This document shows, piece by piece, positions 1 through 4,551 of a stretch of DNA of 6,142 bases. Position 1 is the first letter of the stretch; every line of letters starts with the position of its first letter. The stretch lies in contig CAKTCH010000098.1 in the NCBI GenBank assembly GCA_934538895.1, positions 1-6,142 of the forward strand, written 5' to 3'. The position numbers and the translations under genes are program-made. This DNA is from an uncultured Alphaproteobacteria bacterium (GTDB lineage: Bacteria > Pseudomonadota > Alphaproteobacteria > Micavibrionales > Micavibrionaceae). The notes beneath the pieces are model-generated. The model worked only from the letters and a program-made list of their open reading frames with translations. It searched no databases and was not told where the DNA came from.

Positions 1-400
1 GATGCTGAAGATGCACCGTGCGCAGCAGGCGGGCGCGGCGCGACTCACGCTGTGGGGCACGGGCACGCCCTTGCGCGAATTCCTGCATGTCGACGATCTG
101 GCGCGCGCGCTGCTGGCGGCCTTAGCTTCCTATGACGAGGAAACGCCCCTCAATATCGGCAGCGGCACCGAGATCAGCATTCGCGACCTCGCCCGCATCA
201 TGGCCGCGGTCACGGGATATAAAGGCGAAATCGTTTTCGATCCGGTTTACCCCGACGGCACGCCGCGTAAGATTCTGGACAACCGCCGCATAAGGGCGCT
301 GGGCTGGCAGCCGCATATCGACCTGCTGCCGGGACTGCGGGACACCTACCGCTGGTTTTGTCAGAACGAGCGTGCGGTTATACGCGCGGCCTGCGTTTGA
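1..400 (+). CDS. fcl: GDP-L-fucose synthase, C-terminal part (5' end outside window)
   Basis: This is the last 132 residues of an NAD(P)-dependent epimerase/reductase of the extended SDR family. The visible part carries the hallmarks of GDP-L-fucose synthase: WGTGTPLREFLHVDD (residues 18-32 of the fragment), NIGSGTE (51-57), a TGYKGEIVFD stretch (71-80), PDGTPRK (84-90) and an LGW...GL..TY.WF ending. The enzyme converts GDP-4-keto-6-deoxy-D-mannose to GDP-L-fucose in the cytosol, supplying fucose for exopolysaccharide or O-antigen. The family is usually about 310-320 residues, so roughly the first 60 percent, including the nucleotide-binding Rossmann motif, lies upstream of the window. The ATG at position 2 is an internal methionine. 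The usual partner gmd (GDP-mannose 4,6-dehydratase) would be expected upstream but is not visible. The gene ends in TGA at 398-400, 79 bases before the next gene on the same strand. Confidence 0.9.
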   Translation, partial: MLKMHRAQQAGAARLTLWGTGTPLREFLHVDDLARALLAALASYDEETPLNIGSGTEISIRDLARIMAAVTGYKGEIVFDPVYPDGTPRKILDNRRIRALGWQPHIDLLPGLRDTYRWFCQNERAVIRAACV

Positions 401-430
401 GGGCTTGCTTTCGCAGCCTGTATTCTCTTA

Positions 431-468
431 TTGTGTGCGCCTGTTTTGTGTGCCCGTTTTGTATGTCC
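431..468 (+). repeat. Degenerate short tandem repeat upstream of the ureohydrolase gene
   Basis: Three imperfect units lie head to tail: TTGTGTGCGCCTGTT (431-445), TTGTGTGCCCGTT (446-458) and TTGTATGTCC (459-468). They occupy most of the leader just before the ribosome binding site. They may be a chance expansion, a leader structure or a protein-binding site; nothing in the sequence decides between these. Confidence 0.4.
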
Positions 469-470
469 AT

Positions 471-475
471 GAGGA
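471..475 (+). promoter_or_regulatory. Ribosome binding site fixing the start of the ureohydrolase
   Basis: GAGGA ends four bases before the ATG at 480. This selects that ATG over the in-frame ATG at 372, which would lie inside the fucose synthase gene and add 36 residues that do not resemble the family. Confidence 0.75.
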
Positions 476-479
476 AACC

Positions 480-1400
480 ATGAGTAAAAAACCCATTCGG
501 CTGATTCCCTATCTTTGCGGCTGCGGCGCTTCCACGGGCGGCTCTGAAAGCGGGCCGCGCGCGCTCCAGAAGTCGGGTCTTGTGCAGGCGCTGCGGCGGC
601 AGGGGCTGGATATCGACTGGTGGCGCGATCCCGATACGGCGGAATTCGATTACAAGGCGCTGGGGTTGAAGGCGCGCCCGGCCCCAGGCAGCAAGGCGTG
701 CGAGGACGTGGTCTATTTTCATCTGACGCAGCTTTGCGATGACGTGGAAGAGGTGGTGAAGGCCGGTTACCGCGCCGTCACCATCGGCGGCGACCATTCG
801 ATGGCGATCGGTTCCGTGGCGGGCCTGGCGCGCGCGAAGAAGGCGCAGGGCAAGACCGGGTTGCTATGGGTGGACGCGCATCCGGACATCCACACCATGA
901 AAACGTCGCGCCGCAAGACGTTCCATGCCGTGCCGATTTCCGTGCTGCTGGGCGACGGGGACAAGAAATTCTCGGGTCTCGCCGGCGGGGCGGGGGCGGC
1001 CCTGAAAGCGCGGCATATTTCCTATGTCGGGTTGCGCTCGATCGATGAGCCGGAAATGCATCATATCGTCGGCCATAAGGTGAAAACCTTCACCAACGGC
1101 GATCTCGACCAGTTCGGCCTGCGTCAGGCGTTTACGGATTCGCTCGCGCACATTACGGCGGGCACGAAGGCGAAATTCCTCTCGCTGGATCTGGATTCCA
1201 TCGATCCCGCATACGCGCCCGCCGTCGGCACAGCCGTTCCCGGCGGCCTTCAGGAAAGAGAATTGCTGAGCGTATTGAAGAGCGCGGGTAAAAACGCCGA
1301 TTTCGATGTGATCGAAATCACGGAATTCAATCCCCGGCTCGATAAGGACGGCCGCACGGCGGCGCTGGTGAAAAAAATACTGAGCGCGTTGCTGGCCTGA
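480..1400 (+). CDS. Arginase-family ureohydrolase (probable arginase, rocF-like)
   Basis: A 306-residue manganese ureohydrolase, the usual arginase length, which would hydrolyse arginine (or a related guanidino compound) to urea and ornithine (or the corresponding amine) in the cytosol. The N-terminal G-x-S-x-G-P-x-A element is at residues 20-28. The metal ligands are all present: H106 in GGDHSMAIGS, D132, H134 and D136 in WVDAHPD, and D237 and D239 in SLDLDSIDP. The glutamate of EFNP (E282) matches the substrate-guanidinium glutamate of arginases, and H149 matches their catalytic loop histidine. The loop between D136 and H149 is odd: it has the same length as in human arginase I but lacks the usual S-x-N-x-HG residues (see findings), so the exact substrate is less certain than the fold. 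The gene may be read from its own promoter or through from the fucose synthase gene. No terminator is visible after its TGA, where a convergent gene ends one base away. Confidence 0.85.
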   Translation: MSKKPIRLIPYLCGCGASTGGSESGPRALQKSGLVQALRRQGLDIDWWRDPDTAEFDYKALGLKARPAPGSKACEDVVYFHLTQLCDDVEEVVKAGYRAVTIGGDHSMAIGSVAGLARAKKAQGKTGLLWVDAHPDIHTMKTSRRKTFHAVPISVLLGDGDKKFSGLAGGAGAALKARHISYVGLRSIDEPEMHHIVGHKVKTFTNGDLDQFGLRQAFTDSLAHITAGTKAKFLSLDLDSIDPAYAPAVGTAVPGGLQERELLSVLKSAGKNADFDVIEITEFNPRLDKDGRTAALVKKILSALLA

Positions 1401-1401
1401 T

Positions 1402-1776
1402 TTAATTCCCGGTTTTGCGCATCGTCAGCAGGATGATCTCGTCGCCATATTCGATCTGGCCGGAAAGCTGGATCTTGTCGCCCTTGCGCGCCAGACGCAG
1501 CGTGGACGTATAGGTAGTCACCGTGCGCGAGGGCGTGCCGTCATGTTTCAGCAGGGCGAAATCCGTTCTGGCGTCACGCGGGTCGGCCACGGCGACCATT
1601 TCCACTTCCGTATCGCTGATAACGCGGAACGTGCTGGTCCACAGCACGTTATTCCCGTCCCGGCGGCTGGTCTGGCCGTTCCGGATCTCGGTCACACCGT
1701 CACTGCGCTTCTCCAGCGGGCCGTCGTAATTGCTGGTGGATGATACCTGGTATGTGCCGTCGAGTTCTGTGGCCAT
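1402..1776 (-). CDS. Conserved-looking hypothetical protein, 124 residues
   Basis: I do not recognise this protein. It is a cytosolic-looking polypeptide with no signal peptide or membrane segment. It is rich in Thr, Ser and Asp and has alternating polar/hydrophobic strands (for example TFRVISDTEVEMVAVADP near the middle and LRLARKGDKIQLSGQIEYG near the end), suggesting a small beta-barrel or beta-sandwich. The start is well supported: the ATG at 1774-1776 follows a near-perfect Shine-Dalgarno sequence at a spacing of six bases. It is transcribed against the ureohydrolase, and its TAA at 1402-1404 is one base from that gene's stop. It is divergent from the small gene at 1934, and the two share a 157-base intergenic region. 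The codon use and strong ribosome binding site argue for a real gene; no function can be given. Confidence 0.75.
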   Translation of the reverse strand: MATELDGTYQVSSTSNYDGPLEKRSDGVTEIRNGQTSRRDGNNVLWTSTFRVISDTEVEMVAVADPRDARTDFALLKHDGTPSRTVTTYTSTLRLARKGDKIQLSGQIEYGDEIILLTMRKTGN

Positions 1777-1782
1777 GTCTGC

Positions 1783-1790
1783 CCTCCTCC
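1783..1790 (-). promoter_or_regulatory. Strong Shine-Dalgarno sequence of the 124-residue protein
   Basis: On the - strand the sequence reads GGAGGAGG, six bases before the ATG at 1776. This is an almost ideal match to the 16S rRNA 3' end and suggests efficient translation. Confidence 0.8.
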
Positions 1791-1802
1791 TTCGCAGGAT
1801 AA

Positions 1803-1834
1803 AGGCGCGTTTTTAAAAAAGCGTGAATGCGCCT
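1803..1834. repeat. Inverted repeat in the divergent intergenic region
   Basis: AGGCGC (1803-1808) and GCGCCT (1829-1834) are perfect inverted copies separated by 20 bases. Inside lies a smaller palindrome, CGC-g-TTTTT / AAAAA-a-GCG (1806-1823). It sits just upstream of the ribosome binding site of the - strand gene, so it could be a leader hairpin or an operator. The arms are short and chance is possible. Confidence 0.3.
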
Positions 1835-1869
1835 AAGGGAGGACTTCCGTAATCTTAACCATTAAAATA

Positions 1870-1898
1870 TTGACAGGGTGGTTTTTTAAGTATACGGT
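1870..1898 (+). promoter_or_regulatory. Probable sigma-70-type promoter for the gene at 1934
   Basis: A perfect TTGACA box lies at 1870-1875. Possible -10 boxes are TACGGT (1893-1898, spacer 17) or TATACG (1891-1896, spacer 15). Transcription would start near 1903-1906, giving a leader of about 30 bases before the TTG start codon. The surrounding DNA is AT-rich, as expected for a promoter. Confidence 0.5.
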
Positions 1899-1933
1899 CT
1901 TTTCATAATAAAAAACAAAGAAAGACTTAAGTT

Positions 1934-2332
1934 TTGACCAAGTTCACGGCTCATAAAGGCGATCCTGAAGGAAGCAACCCAGGCACGGAAACCGTGTTCG
2001 GGACGGCCTATATCCAGCAATTGCGCGATCATCTGATCCATATCGATGCCGGGGAAATTTCCTATCTGGAAATGAAGCAGATGGCTGAAGTGATGGTCCG
2101 CTTTCGCAACCGCGTGCGGGTGATGGTTCATCACTACCGCCGCTGGAAAGCCGATTACGAACGCGAGCATGACCGCATTGAAAAGGTCTATCGCGCTTAT
2201 GAAGGTATTTTCGTCCGTCGCCAGCTGGCCGATGTATGGCAGCTTTACCTGACGGTCAACCGCGATTATCACGAACTGCGGCGCGTATATCTGGCGAACC
2301 TTCGCCAGCCTCCCCACAGGCGCGCCGCATAG
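1934..2332 (+). CDS. Small basic helical protein of unknown function, probable TTG start
   Basis: I do not recognise this 132-residue protein. The first 20 or so residues are polar and glycine/proline-containing. The rest, from about residue 23, is predicted by eye to be almost wholly alpha-helical, with many Arg, Tyr, Glu and His residues (for example VMVRFRNRVRVMVHHYRRW and YEREHDRIEKVYRAYEG), suggesting a helical bundle or coiled coil. The tail, PPHRRAA, is basic. It has no signal peptide or membrane segment. The TTG at 1934 lies eight bases after the purine run AAAGAAAGA and fits the upstream promoter. A GTG at 1994 is an alternative start that would remove 20 residues; the first in-frame ATG, near 2070, would lose about a third of the protein. 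It ends at TAG followed directly by TGA, TAA and TAA in the same frame, then by a hairpin and a terminator, so it looks monocistronic. Confidence 0.65.
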   Translation: MTKFTAHKGDPEGSNPGTETVFGTAYIQQLRDHLIHIDAGEISYLEMKQMAEVMVRFRNRVRVMVHHYRRWKADYEREHDRIEKVYRAYEGIFVRRQLADVWQLYLTVNRDYHELRRVYLANLRQPPHRRAA

Positions 2333-2341
2333 TGATAATAA

Positions 2342-2361
2342 GAACCGGTTTCCCCCGGTTC
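2342..2361 (+). other. Perfect hairpin directly after the tandem stop codons
   Basis: GAACCGG (2342-2348) and CCGGTTC (2355-2361) form a 7-bp stem with a six-base loop, TTTCCC. No T-run follows, so by itself it is not a standard intrinsic terminator. It could protect the 3' end of the mRNA or form the first domain of a 3'-derived small RNA that ends at the terminator 30 bases downstream. Confidence 0.6.
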
Positions 2362-2370
2362 AGCTTGATG

Positions 2371-2390
2371 TCCCCACACACAAGCGGAAA
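2371..2390 (+). repeat. TCCCCACACA ... GCGGAAA element before a terminator
   Basis: TCCCCACACA (2371-2380) is followed by GCGGAAA (2384-2390) immediately before a terminator stem. The same motif pair (TCCCCACACA at 4477-4486, GCGTAAA at 4488-4494) lies just before the other terminator of the window. The core TCCCCACA also occurs at 2311-2318 and inside the terminator loop at 4511-4518. Confidence 0.5.
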
Positions 2391-2424
2391 GCCCCCTGAT
2401 TGCAAGATCGGGGGGTTTTCTTTT
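2388..2424 (+). terminator. Rho-independent terminator of the gene at 1934-2332
   Basis: A C-run (2392-2396) plus GAT (2398-2400, with T2397 bulged) pairs with ATC (2407-2409) and the G-run at 2410-2415. The loop is short and the stem is followed by TTTTCTTTT (2416-2424). AAA at 2388-2390 can extend the stem into the T-run. On the - strand the trailing T-run is only CTTT, so it should act mainly on + strand transcription, although it also lies after the convergent methyltransferase gene. Confidence 0.8.
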
Positions 2425-2473
2425 GTGTTTCCTGTTTATTTGTGAGGTATATATGTGCTGAAAGATACGGGCT

Positions 2474-3499
2474 TCAGGGTTTTTGTGCTTGGTGCAATAT
2501 ATATTGCGGGCGTGGTACGCTTTTGAATACATGTTCTACCAGCCCATGCTGATCGAAATAACCGTTGGTGGTGACTAGACTGCAATAATTGGCTAGCTGG
2601 GTCATTTTCTGCTGCGGGGGCTTCAAAGATGACATCATCACTAATTCTTCGCCGATATCGAAATTAAAGTTATGTACATGACCGTTTCTGGTAATCGTGA
2701 ATTTCTGCGGCTTTTCGAAAATCAATGTATGTGCGACCTGGTTAGCTTTCTTATGCCATTGCATTTCGTAACGGAAATTATCCGGATGCGGGTCAAAGCC
2801 CTGAATCCCGTCCGTATGATCGGCGATGATCTTCATGATGTCTTTAATGAAAGGGGCAAGTGACTGGTCGTAGGCTTTATTCAGTGTATCGTACCATTGA
2901 TTGGTATCGTATCCCAGAACCACATGGCCATCATCATCGGCGATATCGCGGCACGCTTTCAGCATTCCTTCCATGTCTTGATCGGGGAAGCCGTTCAGCG
3001 GGGCGTTATGAATATTGGTAATCAGCCCGCCGGTTACGAATACGGCACGTTTACCCTTGTACGGGATGACTGCGTGCGCGTCGCGGAAATCCATTTCATG
3101 AGATTCGATATCGAGTTCTTGCGCAGCCCATTTCGGATCCTGCTTCAGGATATCCATGGCCTGCCGATTGAATGCACTGCTGAGATCGATCAGACTGACT
3201 GCTTTTAATAAAGGCAGTTTACCCAGTAAGGGACATTCCTTATTGCTGAAGGAGGATGCCGGACCCGGGCCTACGATGATCGCGTGCTCCGTGCCCTGGA
3301 TGTTCTGGGCAATAGCGTCTCTGTTGGTTTTTAGCAGATTGATTTCGCCATGATAGGGGTAATAGTTCGCATTTGCGCGCGTGAATTGCTCAAAGAGCTT
3401 GCCACCGCCGTTTTGATAGGCGATTTCACCGGTGTGGCCCAGTTTCCTGCGGCTAAACAGGTCGAGGGCGACTTCTGTGACAAGTTTATCGAAGCTCAT
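2474..3499 (-). CDS. EgtD-family SAM-dependent methyltransferase (histidine-methyltransferase-like)
   Basis: A 341-residue protein with the layout of the EgtD/Methyltransf_33 family, whose best-known member trimethylates histidine to hercynine in ergothioneine synthesis. Visible elements in order: GGGKLFEQFTRANANYYPYHGE (31-52), matching the family's LF..IT....YYP.R.E region; a SAM-binding glycine loop, IIVGPGPAS (74-82), replacing the usual ELGSGTS; the acidic strand SLIDLSSAFN (102-111); N165 in GLITNIHNAP, matching the substrate-binding Asn region; VVLGYDTN (193-200); a Y/D-rich AYDQSLAPF (209-217); and GEELVMMSSLK (283-293), where EgtD has GEE...TEVSCK. The length is close to EgtD (about 320). 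No egtB-like sulfoxide synthase or other ergothioneine gene is visible. It is the second gene of an operon behind an XRE regulator (17-base gap), with only a weak ribosome binding site, so translation may be coupled. Fold assignment is firm; the substrate is not known. Confidence 0.8.
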   Translation of the reverse strand: MSFDKLVTEVALDLFSRRKLGHTGEIAYQNGGGKLFEQFTRANANYYPYHGEINLLKTNRDAIAQNIQGTEHAIIVGPGPASSFSNKECPLLGKLPLLKAVSLIDLSSAFNRQAMDILKQDPKWAAQELDIESHEMDFRDAHAVIPYKGKRAVFVTGGLITNIHNAPLNGFPDQDMEGMLKACRDIADDDGHVVLGYDTNQWYDTLNKAYDQSLAPFIKDIMKIIADHTDGIQGFDPHPDNFRYEMQWHKKANQVAHTLIFEKPQKFTITRNGHVHNFNFDIGEELVMMSSLKPPQQKMTQLANYCSLVTTNGYFDQHGLVEHVFKSVPRPQYILHQAQKP

Positions 3500-3516
3500 T
3501 TCACAATCTTTTATAA

Positions 3517-4191
3517 TCAGCCTTTAGCCTTGCGGTGCGCGGCTTTTCCTTCTTTGTCTATCAGGCTGGCGCGTTCCCACATATCGGCGAACTGCGTCCT
3601 GTAAGCGTTGGCAATCGCCGGGTAATCCATAACGATGACCGTCAATTCCGATTCAAATACGATGGCAGCCATTTTGTCGGCATAAACGTAGAAGGGTACG
3701 GATGCAAAAAGCTCTACCGGGATACCGCGATATTCCGCATAGTCGGAACCCGGCACATAGTCGTCGCCCTCGCGCAGCAAAATCTTGTAACGGATATCGG
3801 GCAGGCTTTTCATGTGCTCGATGTGTGTCTCGGCAAAATCGCCCAGATACTTCACGAACAGGCGCTCATCAACGTTGCTTACCAGAATATCGCCCTTAAA
3901 ATTTTTGACTGTCTGGTAAATATCCTTATAAAAATCGATCAGGCCTGCCTGGCCTTTATAAGTGCGGATATCGCCGCTGCGCAGGCGCACGCCTTCCAGT
4001 CCGATAAATTCGATACCGGCGTCTTCGAATGTTTTGCGGATCGTCTGAAGCGTGCTGGCGCGCGGGGTGCTCTGGCCGTTTTCGATGCTGCCGATGGAGG
4101 TAGACGAAATTCCCGTGCGTTCTGCGAGATCGCTCTGGCTCCAGTTCAGGATGCCACGGGCGCCGCGGATCTGTGCTGTCGTAATGCTCAT
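3517..4191 (-). CDS. XRE-family transcriptional regulator with C-terminal effector-like domain
   Basis: A 224-residue DNA-binding protein. Residues 8-60 form a Cro/C1-type helix-turn-helix: IRGARGILNWSQSDLAERTG, then ISSTSIGSIENGQSTPRAST, with the recognition helix around 29-37. A linker leads to a second domain (about 80-210) with strands such as GDILVSNVDER (100-110) and IRYKILLREGDDY (133-145), then YRGIPVELFASVPFYVYADKMAAIVFE (154-180) and a closing FADMWERA (201-208). This resembles the phospholipase-D-like effector domains seen in some TrmB-type and other bacterial regulators, where a small ligand or stress state is sensed; that likeness is from memory. The ATG at 4191 follows AAGG at a five-base spacing. 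It is the first gene of a two-gene - strand unit, so it most likely regulates itself and the downstream EgtD-like methyltransferase. Its ligand could be the methyltransferase substrate or product (inference). Confidence 0.85.
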   Translation of the reverse strand: MSITTAQIRGARGILNWSQSDLAERTGISSTSIGSIENGQSTPRASTLQTIRKTFEDAGIEFIGLEGVRLRSGDIRTYKGQAGLIDFYKDIYQTVKNFKGDILVSNVDERLFVKYLGDFAETHIEHMKSLPDIRYKILLREGDDYVPGSDYAEYRGIPVELFASVPFYVYADKMAAIVFESELTVIVMDYPAIANAYRTQFADMWERASLIDKEGKAAHRKAKG

Positions 4192-4224
4192 CTTAACCTT
4201 GCGTTTTTTACCTGCTTTTCCGGG

Positions 4225-4256
4225 AAAGCTTAATCTTAAAGCGCTGTAAAAGCTTT
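4225..4256. promoter_or_regulatory. Candidate operator upstream of the XRE regulator
   Basis: Two AAAGCTT-type boxes (AAAGCTT at 4225-4231, AAGCTTT at 4250-4256) form a perfect 7-bp inverted repeat with an 18-base interval that itself contains the palindrome AGCGCT (4240-4245). The cluster lies 34-65 bases before the regulator's start codon, where an autoregulatory XRE site would be expected. On the - strand TATAAA (4257-4262) next to it could be a -10 box, but no good -35 partner is visible. Confidence 0.35.
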
Positions 4257-4476
4257 ATAAAAATCAACCCGGGCTTGCGTTTCGACGACCTTTGTAGCTG
4301 ATAGGGGATGTTTTATGCAAACAAAAAATTATTTTTTCCGTAAGTGAATTTTCTTGACAGATACCTCAAATTATGAAAAAAATAAGCATAACTTGAAAAA
4401 CTGTTAAGTTAAAGGCTCCCCGGGCGAATTTGGTTTATTCGCCTCCTCCCCCGGCCCACTTATCGTTTTCTCAGGT

Positions 4477-4494
4477 TCCCCACACAGGCGTAAA
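4477..4494 (+). repeat. Second TCCCCACACA ... GCGTAAA element before a terminator
   Basis: TCCCCACACA (4477-4486) and GCGTAAA (4488-4494) repeat the motif pair at 2371-2390, again just ahead of a terminator stem. Both copies are preceded by a CAG (4472-4474 here, 2361-2363 there). Confidence 0.5.
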
Positions 4495-4500
4495 AAAGAT

Positions 4501-4533
4501 CCTTCCGGCGTCCCCACACCGGAAGGTTTTTTT
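4501..4533. terminator. Strong, probably bidirectional intrinsic terminator
   Basis: CCTTCCGG (4501-4508) and CCGGAAGG (4519-4526) form a perfect 8-bp stem with the ten-base loop CGTCCCCACA, followed by seven Ts (4527-4533). On the - strand the stem is followed by ATCTTTTTT (complement of 4492-4500), so it can also end transcription of the peptidase gene, whose stop codon lies 18 bases away. No + strand protein gene ends here, so its + strand role would need a small RNA or antisense transcript. Confidence 0.85.
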
Positions 4534-4551
4534 ATGACGCCGGGGCAGGGT

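Larger units (their letters stand above)
4395..4533 (+). ncRNA. Candidate small RNA with CCTCCTCCC motif, 5' end uncertain
   Basis: This gene-free stretch has the layout of a trans-acting small RNA. There is a perfect 7-bp hairpin, GGCGAAT (4423-4429) with ATTCGCC (4437-4443). It is followed by the pyrimidine motif CCTCCTCCC (4442-4450), then TCCCCACACA (4477-4486), and finally a strong intrinsic terminator ending in seven Ts (4527-4533). CCUCCUCCC is the anti-Shine-Dalgarno motif known from alphaproteobacterial small RNAs such as the CcsR and alpha-r14 (suhB) families. A perfect TTGACA lies upstream at 4354-4359, but I see no -10 box at normal spacing, so the start is a guess. The alternative is that only the terminator is functional, closing the peptidase gene from the other strand. 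Confidence 0.35.

Noticed and set aside
372..479. Longer start of the ureohydrolase at ATG 372
   Set aside because: It would overlap the fucose synthase gene and add 36 residues foreign to the family. The ATG at 480 has a good ribosome binding site and the normal family N-terminus.
378..1151. Several - strand open frames opposite the ureohydrolase
   Set aside because: Antisense shadows of a well-supported GC-rich gene, without ribosome binding sites or family resemblance.
3535..4233. Open frame of 232 codons on the + strand, opposite the XRE regulator
   Set aside because: Shadow of the regulator gene, which has a clear helix-turn-helix and a ribosome binding site; the antisense product resembles nothing.
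4354..4382. Complete sigma-70 promoter using the perfect TTGACA at 4354
   Set aside because: At spacers of 16-18 only A-runs are found and the nearest TATAAT-like boxes are 11 or 27 bases away, so it is mentioned with the small RNA but not called as a promoter.
4392..4421. Heat-shock (RpoH-type) promoter: CTTGAAA followed by CCCC
   Set aside because: The spacer from 4399 to 4417 is 19 bases, too long for the RpoH consensus.
4442..4452. Ribosome binding site on the - strand (GGGGGAGGAGG) for an unlisted small gene
   Set aside because: No ATG, GTG or TTG lies at a usable distance downstream on that strand.
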